A DNA stretch of 64,000 nt from contig OZ024909.1 of assembly GCA_964017125.1 (NCBI GenBank), forward strand, positions 54,631,085-54,695,084, in the 5' to 3' direction. The notes beneath the pieces were generated by a model that made no database searches, was not told where the DNA came from, and saw nothing but the letters and a program-made list of their open reading frames with translations. A program made the translations under genes and the position numbers. Position 1 is the first letter of the stretch, and every line of letters begins with the position of its first letter. The DNA is from Flabesymbios commensalis (taxonomy: Eukaryota; Annelida; Polychaeta; Terebellida; Flabelligeridae). Below are positions 33,501 through 43,879 of this stretch, one piece after another.

Positions 33501-35286
33501 TTAACAATATTTTAAGCACAGGGGATTACCCAGATAAATGGCAATCACTCCAATCCATAAAAGTGGAAGTAAATCATGTGCAGATAACTATAGGAGAATC
33601 AGTGTTATGCCAGCCTTAGGTAAGCTCTTCGAATCTATCCTAGAAACGCGTTTGTCATACAAAAACGAAGTATGTCTTGAAATAGCAGGACCATCGATAA
33701 TATTTTCATACTACAATCCCTTGTAGTCTCGCAAAAGGCACACAAAAAACCTTTATATGCGTGCTATATTGACTTTACGAAAGCATTCGATTACGTAAAT
33801 AGAGACGCATTAGTCTTCAAGTTGAAAAAACGTCCCGTTGACGGTAAATTCCTCTCTGTTATAAAATCTATGTTTAAAAGTCTAATGGCCGTGTTAAATG
33901 GAGAAATAAATTTAACAAACCCATTAAAAGCAAGTACGGCGTCCTACAGGGTGGCGTTTTAAGCCCGAAACTTTTCACAGAATTTCTTTGCGACATCTCA
34001 GAATATCTAGATAGAAGCTTAGGTGTCAAATTAGGGGGTATGGTAATTATGTATTTACTTTTTGCTGACTATATTGTGCTTTTTTCGGATACAGCCGAAA
34101 GAGTACAGAAGCAGATCTCATTATTTTGGGGCTACTGTAGATTATGGCAACTAATAGTTAGCATACCCAAAAGTAAAGTAGTCATATACAATAAAGGGTA
34201 CGCAGATGAGACATATGAATTTAAGATAGGAGAGGACAGACTAGAAATATGTGAATCATACAAATATCTTGGACTGTGGTGCAGCAACAGCCCCAACATG
34301 TTTGCTAAAAAATATACTTACTTGTCAGAGCAGGCTAAAAAAGCATTATACGCGATTAAAAGCTACACCACACCCTCACTGGGCAAATTACACCCAAACC
34401 TAGCACTAAAACTATTTGACAGTTTGATAAGCCCTATTCTAATGTATGGCTCTGAAATACTATACAATGGTAGAGAGCAAAATGACTTCGAGTAAATACA
34501 TCTCTCCTATCTAAAAAAACATGCTTGGTGTAAGAAGACAAACACCCACTCTGGCCATATCCGGCGACACCGGTCATTTCCCTCTTTTGCTGAAACAACA
34601 AGTCCAGACTCTGAAATACTGGGCTCGTCTTAAAGCTTTACCAGATAACCACATCTTTAAAAACGCGTACAACTGTCTCTTGGGACTAGACAGTATAGGA
34701 ATCGAAAATTGGACTACGCATGTAAAAACATTAACTTTTAATCTGAATCTGGGTTCATTTTGGGAAACACAGACGATAGAAAGAAGGTGTAGGTTCATAA
34801 ATAATGTTAAACAACAAACTGGAGACAAATTTATTGACGACTGGACTGAAAAAATTTCATGCCAGAACCAACAGACAAAACTTAGAACATACAACACTTT
34901 CTCTTTCTTTCCGAAACTCGCTACATATGTAAGTGATCTGACTGACACAATACTAATCGCTGCAGTGGCCCGGCTTCGCCTTAGCTCCCATAATTTAGAA
35001 ATAGAAAGGGGGAGACATACCAGACCCAAAACCCCTGTAGCTAATCGTATATGCCGACGTTGTCAGACGACTCAAGTTGATGACGAAGTTCATTTCTTTA
35101 TGCAGTGTAATAATGTTCGAACCCGATAGAAAAGCTCTTCTCTATGAGGCTGGAAAATATATCACAAACTTTAATACCCAATGCGATACTGAACAATTTA
35201 AATCTATCATCAGCAGCGAAAACCATGCAGTAATCAATGCTCTTGCAAAGTATACTTATGTGTGTTTTGAGAAAATAGTAGTTTAA
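30503..35286 (+). pseudogene. LINE B ORF2: endonuclease-RT, many breaks
   Basis: Pieces in order. Endonuclease: 'ILCWNIQGISTK', 'IIGFVETMRD', 'MYCGDFNSRTG' (30503-31087), then 'DSDHRPITF' (about 31360). 'SNSWFDSECKIPK' runs up to the foldback insertion at 31733. Linker: 'NPNNYWGFLKNLKR'. RT: 'KGKSPGIDGISLEF', 'YIDFTKAFDYVNR' (motif A, about 33760) and 'YLLFADYIVLF' (about 34055), where the second catalytic Asp of FADD is Tyr. Then 'YKYLGLWCS', 'GDTGHFPLLLKQQ' and C-terminal 'CRRCQTTQVDDEVHFFMQC'. At least five frame breaks. The ORF1 stop TGA overlaps the first ORF2 codon region, and ORF2 is in the -1 frame with no early AUG. Confidence 0.85.
31733..32976. mobile_element. Foldback element with arms made of 31-bp repeats
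   Basis: The left arm (31733-32290) is about 17 units of a roughly 31-bp repeat starting 'gacgtttcgcaccc'. The right arm (about 32545-32976) is an array of the reverse-complement core 'gcgaaacgtc' with 17-33-bp spacing. A unique AT-rich centre of about 250 bp lies between. The LINE B sequence 'cctaaaaa' (31725-31732) recurs as 'cttaaaaa' (32977-32984), an 8-bp target duplication with one mismatch. Removing the element and one copy restores LINE codons 'ECKIPK-NDVNRFG'. The layout matches foldback transposons such as sea-urchin TU or Drosophila FB/Galileo (known families); this family is not recognised. No transposase. Confidence 0.85.
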
Positions 35287-35838
35287 CAAGCTCCACACTC
35301 ACGAACTTGGCCAGGTACAAGGGGACCCTTCCCATCGCCTGTGTTATTGGACCGGGTGGGACCCTAAGGAATTAGTCAGAGCTGCTCTGTCAACTGACTC
35401 TTTCTTTGAGGTTTGGGAAGTTTTCACTTCCGGTGGTAATATTTAATGATAATTATGTGGAAATGTCAAATAGTATGGTGTGACCAAGAAGTGCTCAAAT
35501 GACGAAGTATAAAGTATGTAACATGTTAAAGATCATATAACTATTAATAGAGTTTAACGCTCACTAGACAAAATGTAAACTTGTATATAATCCTTAAGTT
35601 TCTACGCTTTCCAGAGTGTCTTTTTTGCTGCCATTTAGAATAAGTTATAGTAGCTATTTTATCTCTGATTTTGGTGCGGGAAACATATATGTCCCATGTA
35701 CATATACCAAGATAATGATGTATTGTGGTTGACGTTATTTTAAATAGTTATGATGAATATTTATAATACCCTAAGTTTGTTTAAATGTGTAAATGGCAAG
35801 CCGGAATGTAAGTGTACAGACCATGCCGATATATGTGA

Positions 35839-35847
<9 letters not shown>

Positions 35848-35888
<41 letters not shown>
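35848..35888. repeat. (TA)n microsatellite in LINE B 3' UTR
   Basis: About twenty uninterrupted TA dinucleotides. Confidence 0.95.
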
Positions 35889-35891
<3 letters not shown>

Positions 35892-36186
35892 CTATGACAA
35901 AGAAGTCAGCAATGACATGAATTATTGTCAATAAAACATCTATCTATCTATCTATTAATCTGTCTAAATACCCTGAGGGGCATACCAGATTTCATATTTT
36001 GAGATGACATTTCCGACTCATCTGGGAAATACCGAAAGCCTCGTATTCATCTGAGCCTGGAGTTCAATTTTTAGTTCAGAAACGGTTGTGGCGCAGATAA
36101 GTCAACCCTTCATGCTCTAGGTTCCCCATGATGTGTTCATAGCTGCGCAAGTGATGTCATCTGTGAAAGGCTAAAGCATTATTGCC

Positions 36187-36256
36187 AGGTCCGAGCTGGG
36201 CTCGGACTCAGACTGCAGCGTCATAAATTCAAGGTCCGAGCTGGGCTCGGACTTAG
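36187..36256. repeat. Duplicated small hairpin GTCCGAGC-tg(g)-GCTCGGAC
   Basis: 'ggtccgagctgggctcggac' occurs twice, about 47 bp apart, each followed by '(t)(c/t)agactgc'. Each is an 8-bp perfect stem with a tiny loop. No gene adjoins. Confidence 0.75.
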
Positions 36257-36419
36257 ACTGCTATGAGTTAAAGTATCATATTGATCAGTGTCATGTTGTC
36301 AACAGAAGTCAACGTTGGAAATTGACATAAATGATAATTATGGCTTCCCTGAAACGACCAGATTCATGGCGATGTGCGTATTGTAAAAGAAAGTGTATAA
36401 AGTCAACGACATTGTTCAT

Positions 36420-36965
36420 GCGATTGACGAATTAAAAAGCATTGCATGTGCCATCTGCATTCGCATGCGAATTTCAGCATATGCGCTTTTCAGCATTTCA
36501 CATTGAAAATTCGCATGCTAATGCCACATTAACCCTTTAACCGCCGGTGTCGCATATATTCGGGTTTTCATTTTTTATTAGCATACCTTTTAAACATGTT
36601 AAAGATAAAATGTGACATCAATCAGCAATATTTGAAAAGAATTGATCTCCATTTTGTCAAATCTGAATAATTTTCACTCACTTGAAGTTCTGGATCGCGT
36701 CAGCGAGACACAACTTCAAGTGGGTGAAAATTCAGATTGAATAATTTGGCGGTTAAAGGGTTAAGGTTTTCTGAAGAAGCGCATGCTCTATGTGCACTCG
36801 CATTCGCCTTTGTGCATGCACGTATTTCAATTTCGCATGCGAATGCGCATGCTTTTAAAAATAAGCGAGTGACATACGTGCATGCGAGCAGGAGCTTTCC
36901 AGAGCGCATGCGACATATCACTGGTATGCCAATTGTGGCATGCGCGATTGAAATATGTGCATGTT
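36420..36965. repeat. GCATGC-rich block split by a TTAA MITE
   Basis: 'cattcgcatgcgaatttc', 'attcgcatgctaatgc' and 'gcgcatgc' recur on both sides of the MITE at 36533-36760, for example 'tttcgcatgcgaatgcgcat' near 36830 and 'gagcgcatgcgacatatc' near 36900. The block resembles 26700-27000 and was a unit before the MITE inserted. Confidence 0.7.
36533..36760 (+). mobile_element. TTAA-type MITE (P2), 228 bp, exact ends
   Basis: TTAA at 36529-36532 and 36761-36764. Ends 'ccctttaaccgcc' and 'ggcggttaaaggg' are inverted copies. Hairpin at about 36676-36728: 'cactcacttgaagttctg' and 'cacaacttcaagtgggtg' with loop TCGCGTCAGCGA. TTAA target and CCC..GGG ends fit piggyBac-type mobilisation (family knowledge). 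Non-autonomous. Confidence 0.85.
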
Positions 36966-37097
36966 AGTGCCTATTATAAAGTTCAAAACTAAAATTGCTT
37001 TAGGGAAATATTTATATATTGTGTAAATATTCAATTTAAACAAACAAACAAACGGAAATATATCTTTATCCAGGTGTATTATATGCAACGTGTTTAA

Positions 37098-37335
37098 CCC
37101 TTTGACCGCCGGTGCCGCAAATATTCAGATTTTCATTTTTTATTAGCACATTAAGTACCACTTTTTAAACATGTTAAAGATAAAATGTTACATCAATCAG
37201 CAATATTTGAAAACAGTTGACCCTCATATTGTCAAATTTGAATAATTTTCACTCACTTGAGGTTGTGGATCGCGTCAGCGAGACACAACTTCAAATGGGT
37301 GAAAATTCAGATTAAAGAATTTGGCAGTTAAAGGT
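37098..37335 (+). mobile_element. TTAA-type MITE (P2), 238 bp
   Basis: TTAA at 37094-37097 and 37336-37339. It starts 'ccctttgaccgcc' and ends 'ttggcagttaaaggt'. Closely parallels 36533-36760 (shared 'taaacatgttaaagataaaa'), with the hairpin at about 37250-37303 in the same place. Confidence 0.85.
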
Positions 37336-37489
37336 TTAAAGTTAAAGGTGATTCTGAAAGCAATATTGCCAAGTATATTATTATTTACGTAAATGTGTCA
37401 AAATATATTTTGTTACACACCTGTGTTTCAAATAAAATAATATTTATATATCTGTATATCACTACAACTCTACACAAATTATCATCTGG

Positions 37490-38420
37490 TTGTCGTGGTG
37501 GTGACCATGGTGATTGTGATGATGTTGTGTTGGTGATTGTGGTGGTGAACAGGGTGATTGTTGTGACGTTGTGGCGGTAACTGTGGTGGTGATCAGGGTG
37601 ATTGTGGTGGTGTTGTGGTGGCGGTGCTTGCATGCGGTGGTGATTGTGGTGGTGATTGTGGTGGTGATCAAGGTGATTGTGGTGGTGACCGTGGTGGTGA
37701 TCGTGGTGGTGATTGTGGTGGTGATTGTGGTGATGATTGTGGTGTAATCAGGGTGATTGTGGTGATGATTGTGGTGATGATTGTGGTGGTGATTGTGGTG
37801 GTGATTGTTGTGGTGATTGTGGTGGTGATTGTGGTGGTGATCAGTGTGATTGTGGTGGTGATTGTGGTGGTAATTGTGGTGATGATTGTAGTGGTGATTG
37901 TGGTAGTGATTGTTGTGGTAATTGTGGTGGTTATTGTGGTGGTGATCAGGGTGATTGTGCTGGTGATTGTGGTGGTGATTGTTGTGGTGATGGTGGTGGT
38001 GATTTTGGTGATGATTGTGGTGGGGATTGTGGTGGTGATTGTTGTGGTGATTGTGGTGGTGATTGTGGTGGTGATCAGGGTTATTGTGGTGGATATTGTT
38101 GTGGTGATTGTGGTGGTGATTGTGGTGATGATCAGGGTGATTGTGGTGGTGATTGTGGTGGTGATTGTGGTGGTAATTGTGGTGGTGATCAGGCTGATTG
38201 TGGTGGTGTTCTGGTGGTGATTGTGGTGGTGATCAGGGTGATTATGGTAATGATTGTGGTGGTGATTGTGGTGGTGATTATGGTTGTGATTGTGGTGGTG
38301 ATTGTGATGGTGATCAGGGTAAATGTGGTGGTGATTATGGTGGTGATTGTAGTGGTGCTGTGGTGGTGATCAGGATGACAGTGGTAATGTTGTGGCGGTA
38401 TTGTGGTGTTACTGTTCAAG
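37490..38420. repeat. GTGGTGATT-type minisatellite, about 930 bp
   Basis: Imperfect units of 'gtggtgattgtg' with periodic 'gtggtgatcagggtgattg' about every 70-100 bp. Because the repeat is mostly in steps of three, long stop-free frames (201 and 210 codons of Val/Ile or Gly/Asp/Cys) arise. They are repeat artefacts. Confidence 0.95.
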
Positions 38421-38504
38421 TAATAAGTTACTGTGGTATGTGATCATGCGGTAGCATGAAATACAATTTTGTTTGTTAACAGTTATTTTACTAACATATC
38501 AATA

Positions 38505-38990
38505 TTATAGACAGACATACATTTTATTGGAACAGTAAAAAGTTTTTTTGACATATTTTCATAAACAATATGTACATATAGAGGGTTAGTTAAGTAAACT
38601 CATATGTTTTTTTTTTAAGGTGTACATGATAAATATAAAGATAAACATGATTGCCATGGTGTGCAAATATTTTCCCCTCTCGAAAACCAGAAATAAAATA
38701 ACTAGAAGCTACATATTATAATATATAGCAGCAAAAATACACTATGGAAAGCTTAAACAACTAAGTAAAACTTTGGACACTTGTTGTTATGTAGATGAAC
38801 ATACATAAGCTAGCGTGAACTTACATATAATATACAGATACATGACTACAACGTTGTTAAAAGGCAGTGGCGAATCGTACGTGATTCTATGTTATGTAAC
38901 TCTCTGGATAGCCTCGTTTGCGAAATGACGGGATCCCACTAATTGCAATTATAACTCTGCCGTATGGATAGCCACATTTAATAAAAAAAA
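38505..38990 (-). mobile_element. LINE A-family 3' UTR fragment
   Basis: Plus-strand text 'gacagacatacattttattg' followed by 'accagaaataaaataactag' and 'atatagcagcaaaaataca' matches the 3' UTR of LINE A at 17715-18065 in the same orientation. Only the end of the element is present (5' truncated, usual for LINEs). Confidence 0.7.
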
Positions 38991-39119
38991 CATCACGAAT
39001 AATAACGTACTTTAAGATATTACCTTAGTTTTTGGGTGGCATAGCTTACTTCTATGTACTGGACAGTTCTTGAAATGCGTTGTTCCATTGATCCATGATA
39101 TAATCTATAAGTATCAATT

Positions 39120-39214
39120 CCCAGCAAACACGAGGCGTTGGTACAATGTTGGCCCACCGTGTACACCGCTGGCCCAACATTGTACCACGATTGGGTGAAC
39201 GTCTCGTGTTTATG
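39120..39214. mobile_element. P1 palindromic element
   Basis: 'cccagcaaacacgaggcgtt' at the left and 'aacgtctcgtgttt' at the right are inverted copies around 'ggcccaccgtgtacaccgct'. Confidence 0.8.
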
Positions 39215-39569
39215 AGCGGTGCGGTTAAAAACAGGGCAATAACTTACACGTGTTTTACGTTTGTGGTCTGACTAAATCACTAAATCACTATAAAAGTCAC
39301 GACACACTGACCAAGCATTGACTCAATATTGGACCACGGTTTGCTACGCTGAGTGTCATTAACCTGTCTGTAATATGTTGGCACTTAAGGTAAACAGGTA
39401 AACGCCAAGAGCAGGGTGTCATAAAGCAAGGATGTGTGCATTAAAGAATGATTCAACAGCAAGACGCGCATGCCTGGGACGGTCAAGTGTAGGCCAGCAG
39501 TAGCCTATTGAGTACAGATTGACGGCATTAATATAGCCACTGAACGAACTGATTACAAGATACTACTTA

Positions 39570-39788
39570 AACGGGACATTGATCCAATGCTGTTTTAATG
39601 CTAGGCCAACGTCTGCGACGCTGGCCCAACATTGAACCAACATTGAATAAATGTACAATGTTTGAGAGAAAGTCCGCCTGCCCAGCCAACACAAGACATT
39701 TGTATAACATTTATACAACGTCGGCCCAACGTCTTCGACGTTGGTCCAACATTGGTCCAAGTCATACAAATGTTTTGTGTTTACTGGG
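39570..39788. mobile_element. Two adjacent P1 palindromic elements
   Basis: The first (about 39570-39660) is degenerate, with centre 'ccaacgtctgcgacgctgg'. The second (39681-39788) is well kept, from 'cccagccaacacaagacatt' to 'aatgttttgtgtttactggg', with centre 'cccaacgtcttcgacgttgg'. Frames across them are spurious. Confidence 0.8.
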
Positions 39789-40397
39789 CATGTCAATACA
39801 AGCTTGGGTCAAGCAGTTTCAAAATCCCAGCAGTAATACAGTCAGTTTGTTTGCAAGCAAGCGACCAAGTAGGGGTAAGGGCCAAGATCTTTGAATTATA
39901 AACTCATAGATGTCGCTCAAGTATATATGAACTTGCTGTGATTTGAGAACTTGCTCTTAGTGAGGCTTTAGGTATGAAACGCATATTTAGTATTTTTATG
40001 GAATAGGGACTTGACCTACCCACGGGCACTATTGCCTTCTGGGGGACCCTTGTCCCGTGAATTTTAACAGTTGACTACACCTTTAAATTAATATTAAAAG
40101 TGAACAGTTGGCCCACTGTTGATCGATGGTGCTTCAAGTGGGTTGGTCAGCCAACATGTTTGGGCCTATCTCTGGTTCGTGACATATTTAAATATTTGGC
40201 CAATCGTAATAAATTATTTGTTTCTGTTCATCCATAGGGCCTACTCAGCTAGCTCAAGACGTTCACCCAATGCATTGTTAACGTTTGTTCAGCATCGCAA
40301 CCTCTGAGAAATAAAAAAGCATTTACATATTGTTCTGTGAATCTTGCTGACTGCATGCTATCAACAAAATATTATAAATCGTCCTTGCCTGTAATAT
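39789..40397. other. Intergenic stretch, nothing supported
   Basis: No gene or clear repeat. A faint P1-like scrap lies near 40100-40160 ('gttggcccactgttgatcga'). Confidence 0.4.
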
Positions 40398-40500
40398 CCC
40401 AGTAAAATTAAACGTGAAACATTGACACGGTGTTGGGCTAATGTTGGTGTACCGTCTACGACGTCGGCCCAACTTTAGCCAAACATCGGGTTATTTTCTC
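40398..40500. mobile_element. P1 palindromic element, diverged
   Basis: Starts 'cccagtaaaattaaacgtga', centre 'taccgtctacgacgtcggcc', returns with 'aaacatcgggttattt'. The right end is eroded. Confidence 0.65.
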
Positions 40501-40599
40501 AGTCATGTTCCTTGTAATATAACAATCATAAGTATATGCCTATATACAGGCGAATTTGTTTCTCTGTAATTATTAATATCGTTTTATATGATCGTATTT

Positions 40600-40989
40600 C
40601 TGCAGTTTTGCTCATCGACCCCTCTGGCATTAGTAGCGCCTATTTGACCTATCATTTGACCCAGCGTTCGGCTAATGCAGGGCAGACTGCGGACGGTCGT
40701 CTGGTATCCCCCGCAGTCATCTGTCATCTATACAACCGTCGCCCTAGGAACCGTGCGCCGGTCCAGATGGGATGCTGTATCCTACCGGCTACGTACTGCA
40801 GCCGCCCCTCCCTGTTGATTGTATTATCTCCCGGCGGCGGCCTCCGAGCTGACAGTGTGTACCTGAATACCACAACAATATATTGTGCCCCGCTCGTTTG
40901 TGTACGTTGCCAGTCTGGTCATTGTTTTGTGTAGAGAGATGGAGACGGTTCAGATAGTTGTGCGAGCTGTAACTGCAGTAAATAATAAG
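40600..40989 (+). promoter_or_regulatory. Candidate CpG-rich promoter and non-coding first exon of the sulfotransferase gene
   Basis: This is the most GC- and CpG-rich unique stretch in the window (for example 'accgtgcgccggtcc' and 'ctcccggcggcggcctccga'). It is followed by 'aataataag|gtatttag', a good splice donor with the exon ending at 40989. The next good acceptor in front of a coding exon is at 43871-43872. I infer a 5' UTR exon joined over an intron of about 2.9 kb. No transcript evidence; it could equally be an unrelated CpG-rich block. Confidence 0.4.
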
Positions 40990-41193
40990 GTATTTAGCAT
41001 GTTTACTCGATTGTTTTGATTACATGATGGCGTGGTAATGTTAACAAGTGATTCATCAATACAAAACCAGCTAACTGAGTGTTGACCGATTATTGATGGT
41101 AGATGTTGTGATCAAATCAATGTCATGTAGACCCTATGATTTTTTGAGTAAGCCTACTATACTAGGTATAGCTGATTCATTGATTGATATTAA

Positions 41194-41429
41194 CCCTTAG
41201 AGCACTAATGTCGACTACAGTAGACATTCTGTCTTTTTATAAACACCTGTATAACCAGTTGTTAAAGTAAAATATGCCTTCAATCTTGAAACGCTGCTAC
41301 ATGTATATGTTGGGACATAAATTTCACAAATCACATACATTTTCAGTTACTTGAAGTTGTGTGTCGCGATAGCGAGACACAACTTCAAGTGACTGAAAAT
41401 TCAAATTTAGTAACTCAGTGCCACAAGGG
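41194..41429 (+). mobile_element. TTAA-type MITE (P2) with two hairpins
   Basis: TTAA at 41190-41193 and 41430-41433, ends 'cccttagagcac' and 'gtgccacaaggg'. Small hairpin 'aatgtcgactacagtagaca'. Large hairpin at about 41343-41396 with arms 'cagttacttgaagttgtg' and 'cacaacttcaagtgactg' around TCGCGATAGCGA. Note CAGT..ACTG, where other copies have CACC..GGTG. Confidence 0.85.
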
Positions 41430-41758
41430 TTAACTGGCTGAGAACAAGTGTGTGTTGTGTTATCACAGCAACATCAATACCGTTCGATAGTAATTATGTT
41501 ATTTCAATGCAATTCACAAAACACTTGACCATTATGCTCTAAGCTGACAATAGCGATTATTCAGCGACCGCGATTAAAACAAATACCAGTTTTGCTTTGA
41601 TTTTAGTTCTTTTGAGATAAATTCCGCTCTCCAAATCGCACAGAATTAAGTCTCTTCTTTTTAAATCGTGTGTTTGTGATGTTCAAATATAAGCATGTAC
41701 GTTATATAAATACTTTTAAACAGGTGATTACTTCAGAATTAATATTATAATATGAATA

Positions 41759-41978
41759 TGTGACCCGCCACGCGAGAAGGTACCTCCCCGCGGCTTCATT
41801 CAAATTATTTATGACGTCATTTAAAATTTAAATTTAATGATTACATACCTGCATACCCAATTTATCAAAACAAAATTTATGAATATTTTTCAAAAATTCT
41901 TTCAGTTATCCAAACAGGATGGACACGGCTATCATATCGAATTTTGACCTAATGGCCCTTTTCGCGTGGCGGGTCACA
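41759..41978. mobile_element. TA-flanked MITE with perfect terminal inverted repeats
   Basis: 'tgtgacccgccacgcga' at 41759-41775 and its exact complement at 41962-41978, flanked by TA on both sides (41757-41758, 41979-41980). 220 bp, no coding capacity. TA target duplication fits Tc1/mariner-type mobilisation (family knowledge). Confidence 0.85.
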
Positions 41979-42198
41979 TATGACTTAGTAACAATACAAA
42001 TATTGTTATTGTGCAAAATGTTATGTGGTATTGTGCAAATATTAGCCTAAAATTTAAATTCATTAATTTTATGTCAGTCATATAAAATACATATCATAAG
42101 AGAATAAAATATATCCCCATATATCAGTGTATATACGTAATAACACTCAATAAGGTAGCATAATTGTATACATTTACCATCACAATATATCTGTTTAA

Positions 42199-42440
42199 CC
42201 CTTTGAGTGCGGGCGACGCTTTTAAGCTCATTCATACTGTTTTTTCACAACTAAAATTTGACAGAAATTGAACAAATATGCATGTATAAATCTTGAGTAA
42301 AGCCCCCATTGTGAAATTTAGCAGGTTTAATTTTTAAGTGAGGAGGTATTTTCCTTTCATTTGAAGTTGGCAATTGCGTGAGCAATGCCAACTTCAAATG
42401 AAAGGAAAATGTTAAGTAGTAATGAAGCACTTAAAGAGAT
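42199..42440 (+). mobile_element. TTAA-type MITE (P2) with altered hairpin
   Basis: TTAA at 42195-42198, start 'ccctttgagtgcgggcg', decayed right end 'cacttaaagagataa'. The hairpin at about 42355-42410 has arms 'cctttcatttgaagttgg' and 'ccaacttcaaatgaaagg' around 'attgcgtgagcaat'. The whole hairpin differs from its relatives, but both strands differ together. Confidence 0.75.
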
Positions 42441-42589
42441 AATTATGTTTGCCATGTTTAACTAAATACATAGTAAGTTATTTCGCTGGCAGTCACCCGC
42501 ATCAGGATACATGTGTGTGAGTATTTCAGTCAACCATTAGGCTTAATTATTCCCTACTAGATCCCCAGGCCTACAGTGTCGCGCATCTG

Positions 42590-43150
42590 AGCGTCAAAAC
42601 AATGATCGTTGAAGCAATTATCGTCTGAGTAATTGTCGTCGGAGCAATGATCGGCGTGCCCTGATGACATCGCAAGGCTCTGACACAGTGACCTCCATTT
42701 TTAAATGTAATGAGTTATAATACGATCAAAAGTATACGTCTGCTGAAAATGGCCTAGTTTTTATAGGCACTTGAAATAGTCGTCCTAATTTCTTGACATC
42801 CGAGTCTTTTGGTTGGCAGCGCGAGTGTCGTTTTTACACAGCTTTCTGTGTAAACAAAATGGCAGTCAGTGTGACTGGGCCTCGCGCAGTAAATGAGTTA
42901 GGCGGCCCAGTCATACCGGGTATGATCGGCGGAGCAATAATCAGCAAAGCAATGATTCGAAAAAACTTAGTGCTTACGTACATTTTCCTATCATTTATAA
43001 TATTATCAGCAACTAGGCCAATGGGTTGTAGTACCATGGCAACGGGCAGTAGTACCAATACAATGGACATTCGGAACATAGGAACTTCGGAATCTGGGAC
43101 CTTGGGAATATAAAACCTTTGAAACATAGAACCTTCGGAACATAGACTGG
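42590..43150. repeat. Short iterated motifs upstream of the sulfotransferase exon
   Basis: 'gaagcaattatcgtc', 'gagtaattgtcgtcgg', 'agcaatgatcgg' (about 42600-42650) and 'gatcggcggagcaataatca', 'gcaatgattcg' (about 42925-42960) repeat a GGAGCAATGATCG-like unit. 'cttcggaa' plus 'cataga' or 'catagg' recurs at 43070-43145. These are degenerate local repeats inside the putative intron. A 106-codon frame here is not convincing. Confidence 0.45.
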
Positions 43151-43859
43151 TAACCAACATACGATTTTAAATAAAACACTTTAATATTTTTACGTTCAGT
43201 GGCTATTTCCCTATTTAAATGAGATGCATAATTATATTTGACATGACTGTAACTTATGTGGGCCCCCTATACGTTTGCATAATTCCTGAGAATTGATCAA
43301 TCATAATTTGCCGTATCATATTTTCAGCAACTGTTATTAAACTACTCTAAACATGCTAAATATTACTACGGAATAAGTATTACCACAATTATTTGTGCAC
43401 TATATGCATCACAGTTATAATTATGGGATGCCATTTAGATATTGACTATCAGCATTTGTAGGATTACTCAATTGTAGACTACTGACCTATGACATTTCAA
43501 CTATAATCATGTCGAAACTTTTATATAGTAAGAACGCTTATATATCATCCGATCATACATGTACATATTGATTGTGAAATTTCCCCTTGCCTGCTATATA
43601 AATTGAAGAATTGGTGGGAGACAACCATTGTACATAATTATTCTTGTAAAACCAGTACAACCATACTTCTCTCTGACATTTCAAATATTTTTTTTTCAAG
43701 ATGACTCGAGCAGCCTGTTTTGAAAAAAATGCATTTTTTGAAAAACAATTGAGACACTGGGAAAAACAAGTCAAAATCAATTTTCAACACTTCTTTATCA
43801 AAGGACAAGAAGTTTTTTATTTGCTATGGTATACCGTATGTTTCCATTTACAATATTTT

Positions 43860-43872
43860 GCTGATGTTTCAG
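43860..43872 (+). promoter_or_regulatory. Predicted 3' splice site before the sulfotransferase ORF
   Basis: 'gctgatgtttcag' follows a T-rich stretch, with branch-point-like 'ctgat', and places AG 7 nt before the ATG. No in-frame extension upstream is needed, so the preceding exon is probably untranslated. Confidence 0.6.
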
Positions 43873-43879
43873 GTCATCT

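Larger units (their letters stand above)
29395..35960 (+). mobile_element. LINE B: decayed relative of LINE A with nested insertions
   Basis: Same order as LINE A on the plus strand: SGNH-type ORF1, overlapping EN+RT ORF2, a homologous 3' UTR ('ctttccagagtgtctttttt' near 35610) and a microsatellite tail 'gtcaataaaacatc' plus (TATC)n at about 35925-35955. It carries a 10 x 34-bp array in ORF1, a foldback element in ORF2, a (TA)n tract in the 3' UTR and multiple frameshifts and stops. The 5' limit is set by similarity only. Confidence 0.85.

Noticed and set aside
37615-38369. Two proteins of about 200 aa
   Set aside because: Translations of a triplet-phased minisatellite.
42793-43113. 106-codon small secreted protein upstream of the sulfotransferase
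   Set aside because: Built on degenerate local repeats in a likely intron, with an overlapping open frame on the other strand and no motif.
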